From: Paralichthys olivaceus
Lineage: Eukaryota; Chordata; Actinopteri; Pleuronectiformes; Paralichthyidae
Assembly (NCBI RefSeq): GCF_024713975.1
Contig: NC_091093.1
Coordinates: 1,736,001 to 1,800,000, forward strand
Direction of reading: 5' to 3'
DNA: 64,000 nt
Made by a program: the position numbers and the translations under genes
Part shown: positions 21,265 through 33,924 of the stretch, piece after piece
Numbering within the stretch: the stretch's first letter is position 1
How the letters are laid out: every line of letters begins with the position of its first letter
Notes under the pieces: generated by a model
Told to the model about the DNA's origin: nothing
The model's database searches: none
What the model saw: the letters and a program-made list of their open reading frames with translations, nothing else

Positions 21265-21590
21265 TTGCACAAAAATTGTCTGCTTGACAACCTTCATTCA
21301 GGATTTAATATGCATCACAGTAATGAAACAGCATTAGTGTTCAATAATTTTTTCATGCCTCCAGACAATGAACTTGTCTCTCTACTTTCATCCAGGAGGA
21401 CAAGTGTTGCATTTGACACCATAAGTCACAAGATTCTGATACAGAGATGGGACTATACAGGGATTAAACACTGGAACTAGAAGAAGTTCTGACTAACAGG
21501 TTGGGGCAGGTGGCAGCCCACATCAGGTCTGGTTCTGCCAGAGGTTTTTTCCCCCAACAGTCGCCAAAGTGCTGCTCATTATTGGAACAA
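21265..21590 (+). mobile_element. L2/CR1-type LINE reverse transcriptase fragment
   Basis: The frame at 21265-21480 reads DNLHSGFNMHHSNETALVF, then VAFDTISHKILIQRWDYTGI. This matches the conserved S-G-F...H-S-T-E-T-A and A-F-D-T...H-x-I-L segments of L2-like reverse transcriptases, with a deletion in between. A short R2-like tail follows at 21509-21585. Dead fragment. Confidence 0.7.
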
Positions 21591-22984
21591 ATTTGCAATT
21601 TATTAGATGTGAGATTTCAATGCTGTAATGAATGGTGTTATTTATTAAGAAATCATTTTGTTGAATTCAGTTTCATTGCACCGATTATTTGTGACTGTAT
21701 GAAAAATGTATTAATGGTTTACAGTTTTCCAATAAGCATAAGCCATCTGTAAGTATAATTTATACTATAAGTATTTTAGGCCATTTGTTGTAGAAAGTGA
21801 GATTTAATGATTTACTTTAAAGCAACTCTAGGTGCTATATAAATAGTGCTCAATCAATGGAGAGATGCACACAAAATGTGTAGACCCAGACCAATGCATG
21901 GTCAGGGGGGTATGTTGGAGCTCAGGTGTGTTTATGTCCTTCACATGACCATAACATATCAAAATTAGATTGAAGATGATACCATACTGTTATTTTAAAA
22001 ACCTGCTAAAAAAAAAGGTTGTCGATGGAAAACTATTTGTAAGTATAAGTATCCCTCTGAGCAGAGCAGAGCATCATAGGAGAAACCACAAACTGTTTTT
22101 GTACCTTAAAACATTAATACTAAGTGTAAAATAAACACTAGAAATGTACTTGGGGATTTTCCACCGGCTGACGGCATACATCATAATCCTATGACAATGA
22201 TGTCATTAATAGGTAGTGATGAGTAGTGTCAAAAGCATTTCTCACTTTTCCCGATGAGCACATTATAGTTGTATGGTGAAAAGTAGGGAAATGAGGAGTG
22301 AGTGGGTGATTTCAGACACAGCTTGAATCTTTCATGGAAACCTTTGCCTGTGTTTGGACTGCTCTTTTGTGTACCGATCTTGTTTTTTCAAATAAAGGAC
22401 TCTGCCTTTTGAACTTTTGTTCTCTGAGTCTTGCAATTGAGTCATGTTTTGTTGAGTAAACAAGCTTCTTCATATGGTATGTTTGGAATGTTAATTATAC
22501 ATAAACATACATATGCATCATACATAATCATAATAATATACCATCCCTCTCTTTGTATTAACCTTATCTTTTAGCCTTCACCAACTGAAACCATAACCAC
22601 TCATTATGTCCCAGGTGGTGTTGTCATCCACCTGTCCTAAAAATAAATAACTAAATAATTGAAAAAAGAAAAGCAAACAACAGAAAAACCAACAAAAATC
22701 TCAAAGTTGGAATTAGTAAAAAAGTATTTGTCTGTAGTGCTTATCATATTATATATAATACAATACTTAATACTTAGGAGACTTCAAATTTCTTTGTAAT
22801 GGTTATCGTCTTTTTCATGTTTAAATAATAACATTTCTTTTATCTCGTGTAGAAGTGTGGAATGGTATTTGAACTGATTTGCAACAAGTCTTAAAATATT
22901 GATTTGAAATGTCCATGTGCAAAACAATGAACTCCCATATTGCCTATGATTGGTATGTGAATGATCTGTGGTAGAAAAAATGCT

Positions 22985-23124
22985 GCTGTAGAACCACTGT
23001 ATGATTGTGTGTGTGAACGGGTGAATGTGACCATATATCCAAATCCAAGCTGACATTGAGTGAGTGAATGTGATTCAGTAGTGTAATGTAAAGTGCAAAA
23101 TAATTGCAGACCATTTACCATTAA
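22985..23124 (-). repeat. Old copy of dispersed repeat R1
   Basis: Contains gtgaacgggtgaatgtgacc and ends in accatttaccatta, the reverse of the R1 start. It lies immediately before the better-kept R1 copy and points the other way. Confidence 0.55.
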
Positions 23125-23137
23125 CTGATCATAATAA

Positions 23138-23414
23138 TGGTAAATGGTAAATGGTTGTATTTATATAGCGCTTTTCTAGTCTTGAAGACCACTCAAAGCG
23201 CTTTACACTACAGTTTTCCATTCACCCATTCACACACACATTCATACAGTGCTTCTATAGCTAGCACTTTTTTTTTGATGTTCTATTGGGCAGTTTTGGG
23301 GTTCAGTATCTTGCCCAAGGACACTTTGGCATGCAGATGGGAAGACTGGGGATCGAGCTTCCGACCTTCTGGTTGGAGGACGACCGCTCTACCCCCTCAG
23401 CCACAGCCACCCCA
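23138..23414 (+). repeat. Dispersed repeat R1 (SINE-like), best copy
   Basis: Begins with repeats of taaatgg, then tatttatatagcgcttttct, then gtatcttgcccaaggacact, and ends ctaccccctcagccacagcc. Related copies lie at 22985-23124, 27330-27590, 39585-39705, 44200-44417, 48272-48514 and 54310-54375 on both strands. The type is very common in fish genomes. Confidence 0.85.
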
Positions 23415-24168
23415 TAATGCTTGTTAAATTTCATCACTTCCTTGTTAAATCAATATAATTTCTATTTAAATGTATTTTAGACTGAACATGTAACAAATAT
23501 CATTTCTGATGGATTCTGTAACTGTTAGCTCAATTGATACATTTTTTAACAAACATCTCTTCTTATTTGCTCTGCTGCGTAAATGAGCATCACCTTGAAC
23601 ACACTGTGTCTTCTGGTGCATTTTTGAGTTATTATGTAAAGTTTCTGGACTCTTTTCTGCAGCAATATTTTTATTGTAAGGCTTATGAGTGGTAGCAGGC
23701 AGGAGATACAGGTAGACAGGCAGATTCATCCATTTATAGTCAAATTTGATATTATTGTGTCAGGATTACAAATTTCTTTAAACATCTGTTAATTTACTGT
23801 CACATACTACACACCCTCAATATTTGACAGTGGTTGTGCACTTAAATGATTGTTGTAAATCAGTCATGTTTTTGTGATTCCATTTTATTTTCGTTTTTGT
23901 TTTCCACATCTGACTTTGATAACTTTAATCACTCAGAAATATTTTTAAAAAAGGGAGGTAAAAAGCATTTAGCTCTTTTATTTTCACATCAGTGAATTCT
24001 AAAAATGTAGTCTGCTCACATGGAGAAACAGCAGAAGATAACGTCCACGTCTTACACAAACCAAAGTCTGTTTTAAGTAATAACTGCCACTTCCAGTTGA
24101 GCTACATTTGTCAATATGTCTGTTGAGCAGTTTACCATTTTAGGATGAGAGTTGACTGGTCTTCCCAC

Positions 24169-24176
24169 CTATATAT
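24169..24176 (+). promoter_or_regulatory. Candidate TATA element of astacin C
   Basis: ctatatat lies about 53 bp before the ATG at 24229. Unlike A, B and D, no leader intron is evident between it and the start codon, so C probably has a simpler 5' end. It is a weak motif in AT-rich DNA. Confidence 0.4.
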
Positions 24177-24228
24177 GTTCGAAAACTCCTTCCAATGAGC
24201 AGTCTGCAGCTGCTGTCTACAACCAGCC

Positions 24229-27200
24229 ATGATACTCCAGACTGCTGTTCTCAGTGTGTTCCTCTGCTCTGTCTGCAGCTTCACTATACAGGTAAGCATA
24301 AATACATTTGTCCATTTGAATATGGACAAATCAAGAGTTTTATCTTTTCATCAAAATTTGAAAAATAATGTGCAATCCTTGTGTTGAATTATTTACTGTG
24401 CCAAATTCAGGTTTTGTTAAAGGTTGTAAAATTTTGTGACATCTAGCAGTGAAGTGTCAGCTGAATACCCTTAACCTCACATTACCTTCCAACCATGTAA
24501 GATAACCTGTGGTAGACTTCAATCATAATAAACTCCAAAGGTGTTTAGTTTGTCTAGGCTGGGCTACTGTAAAAAAACATGTCGGTCGCCGCAGAGAGGA
24601 GTATTTTAATATAAATTTACTATTCTAGGGTAAAGAAAACTAATCAATTTACATGATTACACACTAGTGAAAACATCACTAGAATTATTTTATATTCCAT
24701 TTCTGCCAATAGATCCATTTCACCTAAATTATACACACTGGAGCTAAATATATCCTATATATAGATCTATATATATATATATATATTATGTTAATACTGA
24801 TGTAGTGTTCAGATAATAAGCTGACTTATCTTCTTAGCTGTAAGGAAATTGCAATTTTGTCTTTTATTTTACACTTACACAGAGTTTATTACAATCTATT
24901 CTGATGCCAGAGTGTAAACAATAGCAAGGAGAAAAACATTTACACCATGCCTGGTTTTCCTTGCACATTATGGATACAGGAACTGCACTTCCCATATGAT
25001 TTTAAAGTTAGATTTCTGTGGAACTTAACTGTCTCTCTGAACTTATTTCTGATAATATCACATTGGTTCCTCCTTCACTGAACCATATATAACACATTCT
25101 ATTTTTACACTATGTCTTATTATAGGCTTCACTTGAAAAGACAGAGGAATACTCTGGTAAGACTTGGCTACTTTTTATTACTAAAGTACTAGTTTTGCGT
25201 AATGCAACTGATGCACAAACAAACTGTTTCTTTTCCACAGGCAACACCATTGCAGATGATGAATTCAGCGTTTCCACACTGTTAGAGAAGGCCAATGCTA
25301 ATCTTGGTAAGTTCATGTCCACTGAATGTCAACCAGCATACTGTTATGTACTGTATGTATGTTGAGAACCAGACAAAAAAAATCAAACCATAAAATGTTT
25401 TACTAAATATTCATTAAGATGTTGCATAATGTTGGCATTACACTCTGACATATACAGTAGAGATACTTTCAAATATAACCCTCTGTGTGGAGGTTGTTTC
25501 AGGCCCAGATATCCCTTAACACATCAGTGATGTCAAGACAATGAAATATAGAACACAAAAAAGATCATCCTTTTGTGGTTTTGCAGGAAAGAACATGGAT
25601 GAGCCTCTGGTGATATTTGGAGACATAGCAGTGCCAACAGGTCTACAAAATGCTGATCCCTGCACAACCCGTGGCTGCCTGTGGCCTAAATCCTCTGATG
25701 GCAATGTTTATGTACCATACCGACTCTCAAATGCATACTGTAAGTTTCAGCAAACATGAAGGACTTTTCTTTTTCTGTAGCAGTGAATATAACTAATATT
25801 AAAGGATCACTTAATAATAGCAGTACTATAAAGGTGGTGGTAGCAGTAAATATTTGACTTGTAGCAGTCGCTGTAGCAGCTATATTGCAAAAGTAGTAGT
25901 TGTAATGCTAGTGATGGCAATGCTAATATTATTACTGGTAGTAATAGTTGTAGTAGGCTAGTATTAGTTGCAATAGCATTATTAACAGTAATAGAAATAG
26001 CAGCTTCACTAGTGGTAGCAGCAAGAGTGCTGTTGCAAGGCAGCAGAAGCAGCGGCAGAAATAGTAGCAATGGTAGCAGTGGTATAGTACTACAGTAGTT
26101 TAGTAGTAGTATTATTAGTACTATATATTCTAGCAGTAATGGTATTTTACTGCTAAACATATTATATTTAATATGATAATAGAATGAATGCAAGTCACTA
26201 AACTGATGAGAAGGTTTTTCTTTTTTACTCTTAAGCCCAAAGAGAGAGAAATACCATTATTGGTGGTCTGCGGTCATTTGCTGCATCCACCTGCATCCGC
26301 TTCACCCCCTTGCAGAGGCAGAGGGACTTTGTGGACATCCAGTCTCTGTCAGGGTATGGACCACACAGTGCACATACCACATAAGCATACATGAATGCAC
26401 TTTCCTATTAACACCAAGAGCTGACAGGTGTCTTAGGTCAAAGGACACAGTGTGGGATATTCTCAAAAGGGACTTTTTTATTTGCACTGTTCACTCTCAG
26501 GTGTTATTCGTATGTCGGGCGTCGTGGTAATAGGCAGCCAGTGTCTTTGAGTCGCAACGGCTGTGTCTTCCATTCAATTGTCCAACATGAGCTGCTCCAT
26601 GCCCTGGGCTTCAACCATGAGCAGACCCGTTCCGACAGGGATGAGCATGTTCGCATCCAGTTGCAGAATGTCATTCCAGGTGGGTCATGTTCATCAACTA
26701 TTTGAAATTGTTTTTCATTATGAACAGTACAAGGCATACAATATATAAATACAACTATCATACTCCACATGATTTCAGCAGGTAAATGTATGTGTGAAAT
26801 ACCTGTAGAATGAACAAGCATGGACAGAAATGATGATCCCTAATTTCCTGCAGATTTAAGTTACAGGTCTGACAAACTGTATTGTCCTGTGTGATCCCCT
26901 GCAGGAATGGAGTCTAATTTCAGGAAGATCAACACAAGGAACCTTGGTACTCCCTATGACTACAACTCTGTCATGCACTATGGAAGGTAACATCTTAGTT
27001 GTCCCTCTGAACCTACCAAAAAAATATATAATACAATGCAATTATGAAATCATGTGATATATACAGTATATAGCACAACTAAACATGATATAGTCTCTTA
27101 AGAAAGCATACACATGGCCACATGTACACAGGACACCACTGTCTTTCTGTCCCTACTGGCCAATATCAGATCAAAGTCCAAAGAGATGAAATTCACAGTT

Positions 27201-28585
27201 CTCCTCCTCTGTCTTTGCAAAAAATGTGTTCTCTATGTATTCTCAAACTCACTTGAGGCTAATATAGGCTAATAAAATGTTATCTCCAAAGATTTTTAAC
27301 TACAATGTCCCCGGCAAGGAAAGTAAGTGAATGACATAAAGAGGTTTTCTAGTCTTTGTGACCACCCAAAGCACTTTTACAGTTCAGTTTTGCTATTCAC
27401 CCACTAACACATTTTAATACAGTGCATCTATGTGAATCACTGTCTCTGTCACACATAACTCATACACTGCTGGCACAGCCATCAGGGGCAATTTGGGGTT
27501 TGCCTAAAGACACTGGCATGTGAAATGGGGAAGATGGTGATATAACCTTCGGTTTAGTGGACAACACACTCTCACCCAGTTGCACTGTAAATACAACAAA
27601 GGCTACAATCAATATAATCTAATTCATAACATTCATTATCTCAGGGCACATAGTAGTTCATAGTAAGGTTGAGACGTTATATATGAATACTGTCTTAAAA
27701 CAGATAACAAATAAAAGTGAACCTAGAATTTAACCATAACTTTTGTCTAGAATTACCTCAAAATATTGTTTTTATCTTTACATTGACATATTTTTAAGCC
27801 TGTATTTACTAATTGGCCACATGTTTACAACAAACTGTAAAAACATATGATATATTATCACCATATAAAGTTGTGAAATAATTGATGGAGTACTTAACAC
27901 ATCCAGTAGATATCACATAGGCATTTTAATGTTCAATGTTTAATTCATGCTCCCCTTATAACTCTACAACAACAAAATAAAGCTATTAAATGCTTCACTA
28001 TATTCATCAGCTGCTCTCTGACTGTGTGATTGCTGTCGGCAAACACTTGTGAATTTAACTATTTTTTATCAGGAGTTAAGACAATAACAGAGGTAAAAGG
28101 AGAGTGACCACTGATATTTTAATTATCAAGTGGACAAATAAACAATTGGGATGTATGGTGAACTGATAAAAACCTCTCGTGACTGTGGTTTTGCACCATA
28201 GGTTTGCTTTCTCCAGGAACAGGCAGGCAACCATCCTTCCAATCCCTGACAATAATGTAGCCATTGGCAGGGCCAACCAGATGAGTGCCAATGACATCCT
28301 TCGAGTGAACCGCCTTTATCAATGCAGTATGTAACACTTTTACACATTTAACTGACTACCCCACTTTTTCATACTCTCTCCCTACTGTACTGAATAAATG
28401 AACATACTTGAAATTCACTGCAGATTCAACTGCCTCTGGACCTGCTGTGCTGCGAGCCCATTTGAAATCAAAGTAAGTGGGTTCAGAGAAAGATGTTTTA
28501 GATGAAGGTTTCCACCTCTTTATTCTACAGATACAGATCAAGCTACAAACAGGACGCACAGGAAGTAAATGACATCAACTTTTGA
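24229..28585 (+). CDS. Astacin gene C: divergent six-cysteine astacin metalloprotease with extended C-terminus
   Basis: Exons: 24229-24291, 25126-25156, 25241-25306, 25587-25739, 26236-26353, 26501-26679, 26905-26986, 28202-28326, 28424-28472 and 28531-28585. They give about 306 residues in consistent phase. Signal peptide is [18 protein letters not shown]. The propeptide contains VIFGDIA. The mature start is [10 protein letters not shown], the zinc site [19 protein letters not shown] and the Met-turn NSVMHYGRF. All six cysteines are kept (DPC, RGC, STCIRF, GCYSYVG, GCVFH, LYQC). The second exon is 31 nt where A, B and D have a 4-nt microexon, with the same phases. After LYQC, B and D meet a stop split by the last intron. 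C reads A|AT there and runs on about 33 residues, through two further exons, ending VNDINF. Exon 6 has a weak acceptor (CTTAAG). A secreted protease is a safe inference; substrate and tissue are unknown. Confidence 0.88.
24410..24740 (+). repeat. Dispersed repeat R3 (copy 1) in astacin C intron 1
   Basis: Shares gtgacatctag, gagaacctgtggcag-like and ccaatagatccatttcacct blocks, in the same order, with 51389-51722. Both copies are about 330 bp, without a coding frame. Confidence 0.7.
25815..26145. repeat. Degenerate AGT/AGC triplet tract in astacin C intron
   Basis: About 330 bp dominated by interrupted agt, agc and taa triplets (for example gtagcagtcgctgtagcagc). The long antisense open frame rich in Leu and Ile over this tract is a by-product of the triplets. 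Confidence 0.8.
27330..27590 (+). repeat. Decayed R1 repeat in astacin C intron
   Basis: ggttttctagtctttgtgac, ggggcaatttggggtt and acactggcatgtgaaatggg follow R1 order with many changes. The rest of the 1.2-kb intron (26987-28201) is plain AT-rich sequence. Confidence 0.65.
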
Positions 28586-28719
28586 TATGCTGCATATGCA
28601 AATCCAATACAGCTGAAATAATTGCTGACTTATGCTTCTGAAGTACTAAAAGAACAGAAAAAAACACAACATTCATTCATACTGGCCGTGTGGTGTCCTG
28701 CAAGTGTCCGCAAGCCCTG

Positions 28720-28865
28720 ACATTCATATATGGGTGGAAACTATGTAATTTGCACCATGTTTAAGCCTAAAAGTCCAAACTCAGACACTTCACCCACCCC
28801 TTCATTGGCATAGTGGTGAGTAGATAATGAGTGAATTTTCATATTTTGGTGAACTATCCCATTAA
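28720..28865 (+). repeat. Dispersed repeat R4, single end
   Basis: acttcacccaccccttcatt and ttggtgaactatcccattaa match the right end of the element at 55855-56542. The left end is not found here. It lies just downstream of the astacin C stop, so it may be inside the 3' UTR. Confidence 0.65.
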
Positions 28866-29549
28866 GTTATTAATTAAAGCATTACATTATTTCTTTGATT
28901 AGTATGAATTGTTAACCAATCCCCTATGATGAAATGCTCTTAAATGTATAAAACAAAAAGAGAGAAACCTGCAAAGCATCAGTGGCTCAAGATATTGAAC
29001 CAGGGTTGTTGTGGTTGTGTGATATGTTTCTTAACCACTCTCAGAACAAAATTATGATTATTTTCTTGCATTAAGACAAATCACTTGTTACATATAACAT
29101 GAGAGCCTTAAAAATCTAACTGTATCCACACTCCTATTCGCATTTGCTGGTGTCAGCGTTCGCTGTCTATCACAGTCTCAACCACTGCAGTGAGTATAGC
29201 CAACAATTTGTATGCTAGTGTCCGTGTGTGTAAATTTTTAGTGACCTCTTCAGGACTGTTTCCAGCATAAACCTTGTCAGGGCTATTAGTCCTCTGTGTA
29301 TGTGTCGGTGTTTGTGTGTGTGTGTGTACTTAAGTATATTTATAAAAATGTCTTTTTTCCAACAGGAAACCAAGAGGAAAGGAAGACTGATGCAGCTTTT
29401 AACACAAGCCAACAGTGAAGTTTGTGCTTGATGAACATGCTTTGGGTCAGAATGTGATTTTTTTATAGCTTTTGTGCTGTCCCAATACAAAATGAAAAGT
29501 AGCAGCTGTCCAGTGGTATCAATATATTTACCCTTGCATGAAAAGGTGC

Positions 29550-29960
29550 TAGCCAGATTGCTTGAATGCTAAAAATGATTAAAGAAGCATATTCACAAAT
29601 CTTAACCACTTCGGTCTGTTTCTGTGTGCCACTGCATGTTCACCTGGAAAGATAAAAGTGATGTTCTAGTATTTGACTGAACAGAAAAAAGATAAACATT
29701 TATCTTGAAGTGGAAGTTTAAAGAGTAAACTATTGCGGATCAGCTATATTTACATTTTCTGTTATTCTCACATTTTTGTCCTTCATGAACAGGGCCAAGT
29801 GTAGCTGTTTGGTAAACAGGCACAGGTGATTAAACATGGCACGGTCATTGATAAGCCTTTTTCTGGCCTTGCTGGATGCCAGATTCAGCAAACAAAGTAT
29901 GTCCACATAGACAAACACACCTGTTAGAATAAGTCACTTTTTTTGTCTGCTTTTATTGAA
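29550..29960 (+). repeat. Old duplicate of the astacin flank found in both arms of the inverted duplication
   Basis: Segments such as tgctaaaaatgattaaagaa, ttctgtgtgccactgcatgt, ttgataagcctttttctg and agacaaacacacctgtta line up in order with 13745-14055 and, reversed, with the inner end of the left arm. Divergence is much higher than between the arms. It marks an older tandem duplication that also copied intergenic DNA. Confidence 0.65.
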
Positions 29961-30469
29961 ACACATCACACACATCACATTTAATACTGAAACCATAACA
30001 TTGCACAAAGTTGGGCCAAACTTTGGGAATGTTACATGTGTATTGTTTGACCTTGATACTTTATAACTTGCATATAGCATATGACACACTAAAGGAAATG
30101 AGGATATTAGTCACATTGTCATGTGACAATAACATCGTTTGTCAAGGATTTTCATTCCAGGATGATTTCAGACACTAGGTTTTTTTTGGAAAAAAACTTG
30201 AGGTATTCTATAAGACACAGTGTGGTTTAATTTATTAACAGAATTCATTTGAGGGAACATGGAGTAAACACTGTAAACACACTGCTGTAGGTGGTGGCAT
30301 TTAACCTATCTTTATTTTATGATAAATAAATAATCTTTACCACATAATCTTTACCACATACCACAACTTTTCAAAATTCAAATGAATGCTTCAAAAGGGA
30401 GTATTTAAATCGAATAAGTCATAAAATCATCAGATTTAAAATATAATTAAATTAAAACAAACTTAAATT

Positions 30470-31620
30470 AAAGAGAAATTCAGGGAAGCTATCCAAAAGC
30501 TTATTTGAGTCAGCTGACTTAATTTCCTCCGCCAGATTGTTAAAGAGCCTTGGGACCCGGAGCAAATAAAGTTGATCTGATAATATATGTTTTGATACAA
30601 AACATATATTGGAGATAGGTTCATAGTTTTGCTTTTTATCAGACTTTCTTTTGTATAGTTACATGGATACTGAATGCTGCTTCTCCATGTTTTGTTTTGA
30701 CCTGTTCCAGACAACCTGAGGGGGAACCAATGTAACGATTCTCAGAAACGGAGTGATATAATTCACTTTCTTGGTGGTAGTGAGAACTCAAGCAGCAGCA
30801 TTTTGAATTAGTTGCAGCTTTCTGATCTGAACACAACATTATAATAGTCAAGCAACATGATGACATTCTGCAGTGCTGAAAAAGCTATACAACTGCATGC
30901 ATTGTGTTAAAAGCAGAATGCATTACTTTAAGTCTGCGCTGTGCACAACCACTTAAAGTCAAAGGTACTGAATCTGTTCTCATGAATATTGTAAATATTG
31001 TTATTTTGTTGACATGGGAAGAGGATGTCACACTTTGTTAAGCCCTATGAGACAAATTGTGATTTGTGAATATGGACCATGGGATTGATTGATTTAGAAT
31101 GAGGGAGGGATCTAGTCCTGTTTTTTTAACAGTGCTTATAAAGGATACAAGTGCACATTGAGAGAGAAGGAACAGTATTGAGAGGTGGTGATCCACAAAT
31201 AATAACAATAATTTGTGATACAGGCAAGTTTAGTAATTCCACAGTGGATATTTTTCCACCCAGACTAAATACAAGGTCCAATGTATGTCCACAGTACTGT
31301 GTTAATCCACACACATTTTGCTTAAAAGATTTAGTAATGTCTAAGGAGTTTGCAGGATAGATATTTTTGATTTATCACTGAGAACAATCCTGTCATGACT
31401 TTAAACAAGAGTATATAAAAAAAAATTATGGGCTTCTAATTACAAGGTGCCAGAAGGTTTCTGAGTGACAGTAAATATGGTTGAATGGGGACTGCCACAT
31501 TAACAACGGAGAACTTTAAAGGATCAAAATTGGTCTCAAGGTGATCTGGTCTAATTCACCCAATGGAATTTCTGCTTAAAACCCACTTAAGAAGATTCTG
31601 ACATTCACTGATGTTCTCTT
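30470..31620. repeat. Probable dispersed repeat fragments
   Basis: 30520-30880 includes gccagattgttaaagagcct, gacctgttccagacaacctg and agcagcagcattttgaatta, sequence typical of degraded fish LINE ends. 31020-31620 has no identifiable content. No gene seen. Confidence 0.4.
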
Positions 31621-31639
31621 ATCTTGGATTTGTTCTTAT

Positions 31640-32680
31640 TTAAGAACATAATCTATGCACTCTGAAGAGCACTCTTATGCACACTTGACAACTATTATAT
31701 TTGTGTAAAAAAATCTCTTATTGTTTTATGTACTTTCTATAGTTGTGTGATAAGATATATTTTATCTGAAAAAAAAGACTTACAGTGCATATCATATTTT
31801 TTTTAAACACATGGAAATGTTGAGGAGAGAACAGAATATTTGGTCTATACTGCAAAAGATAACACTTTAAAAACTTTATTTAATAATTTTCTCATGAACA
31901 TATTTAAGAGAAAAATGTATGTGTCACACTGCTACAAATTTTAGCCTAATTTTCCATCCATGTGTAGCCTATTAATTCAGCAAAACAAGTGTATTACTGT
32001 TCTGAGAGATAGCTCAGAAGATGCAACAGCACCACACAGTGCATCTCCTGAGCCAACACCACGATTTACCTGCAGTGCTGTATTTGCAGTGATGAGCTGC
32101 TCCAGCTCAGATAACTCTGTGCACTTTCCTTTTCACTTTCCTTCTCCCCCACTCTTCTGTGTTCGACAATATTTATTTTGCCAACCCTCAAACCCCTCGA
32201 GAGCTGCGCTACAATGACATACACGCCCATACACACCAATAATTCCAGCCTCTCATCCAGCCTGTTTCCTTTTTTTTTCTGGTCTTTGTCTTTTGGCATC
32301 AACTTTGATGCCAAACCATGACATGCACCTGTCAATTTAGAATGCTTCTGATTCACAAACATTCGCAAGGTGTGTCATGAATCCAGCCAGGATTTTGCGC
32401 ACACACTTATTTTGTGCAGAGAGTAAGAATATTTCTGCACACATATTAGTGAATGAGGCCCAATATCTCTTAAAAGTCTACACCCATCTTTTGACTGTAT
32501 CCTTGGCTACAGCACGTTTCTTGTATTGGTCAGATCCATTAGCATTGATCTTAATTGCAAACACTCATCTACCCCCACTGCTTTCTTATCCTCAGGCAGG
32601 TTAATTTGTGTCATTCCTCTGAGTTAGATGAGTTTACAGCTTTCCTGTATGGTTGAGGGGCATTTCACATAAATCTTCTC
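31640..32680. other. Intergenic stretch, no gene recognised
   Basis: AT-rich to 31960, then an open frame at 31960-32217 without a recognised domain. The piece around 32377-32460 (acatattagtgaatgaggcc) looks like a transposon end fragment. Nothing supports a gene. Confidence 0.5.
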
Positions 32681-33924
32681 ACCCTGTCAGCGGATCGCCA
32701 AAGGTGTGAGGCGAGTGGCAGACTGGGATCTGCCTGAGCCTGATGAGGGAGTCCAGGAAGCCTGCTTTGATTTCATCAGTTGGTTTATGTACAGTAAGCA
32801 GTTGCTTAAATCTGAGAACAGTGGTATGGTCTAACTGTTGATATTGAAAAACTGTATTGATACTGTTATTAAGAATCGTGATGTAGAGCTTTGTGTTGAT
32901 GATATACGTGAAATAGAATCATCTGCTCGACATGTAACAAAACAGACAACCGATTACACGGGTGATATAATGGCTTGGTACCGATTGTAATCAATCTGCC
33001 TGGAAGTGGAGTTCCAAGCCTGTCAATAAGTGTTCCAGTGCTAGTCAGTAGTTTATCCATGGACAGGCCACTAATTGGTTTTAATGTGTTACAACAACTT
33101 GTTGAGAGACAGCCAGACCAGTTAGTACCCGCCCTGATCACATTGCTACACAATGCCATCTGTATTTCTCTTGAGGAAGCGGAAGCGATTGTGAATTTCA
33201 TTCAGACACCAAAACAACATGTGAGGCAAGGACAATTAAGAACAGGTGAGAAAGACTTGGTCCTCCCTGCTGAACGGGTTACCTGGGTCAAGTGCAAAGT
33301 TCCACCAGCCATGGACCTGTCTGATCAGCTGTTTGAGGTAGAGGAGAATAGTCAGACCCTAGAGCCACTGGAAATAGGTACTGGCTTGTTGGAGGTTCAA
33401 AACCCTGCAATGCCTTATGTTACAATTGCTGTGGGGAATAGTACTAAACATGACGTCACTCTGCCAAGGAAGACAGCGCTGGGTACCTTACAGCACATCG
33501 AGCGGCTGGTTGATGCCGAAATGCCTGACAAATCCACATATGCATTCACTGTCAATGAAAAAAACGTAGAATCTCCTGTAACAGCTACAACTCTCTGGCA
33601 CCCTCCAGTGCACCTTGGCCACTTGAAGGAGGAACAGCAACAGGTGTTCAGGACAATGTTGTACGAGGAGTCCAAGGCCTTTACGAAGGATGAAAGTGAC
33701 ATTTGATGTATCCCAAGCCTGCATATGGTGATTGACTTGGAGGATGATATCCCAGTGCAGAGTGCCTACACTTCCACTTCCCCAAACAGCTGCCAAAGGA
33801 GGTTAAAGAGTATGTTCAAGACCTTATTGTGAAGGGATGGATTGTGAAATCTAAGTCCTCTTATGCCGCCCCCATTGTGTGTGCGGAAGAAAGATGGTAA
33901 CCTACGCCTCTGCATCGATTATCG

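Larger units (their letters stand above)
20310..24160. other. AT-rich intergenic DNA between astacins B and C
   Basis: Apart from the LINE and SINE-like copies listed separately, I see no gene. Open frames here are short, lack family signatures and change between coding-unlike compositions. The stretch 21860-22980 holds nothing recognised. Confidence 0.6.

Noticed and set aside
22138-23414. A tRNA-derived SINE with an intact tRNA gene in the R1 repeats
   Set aside because: I could not find convincing A and B boxes or a cloverleaf. The copies are called only SINE-like.
25807-26193. 128-residue antisense frame rich in Leu and Ile
   Set aside because: It is produced by the degenerate triplet tract in an astacin C intron.
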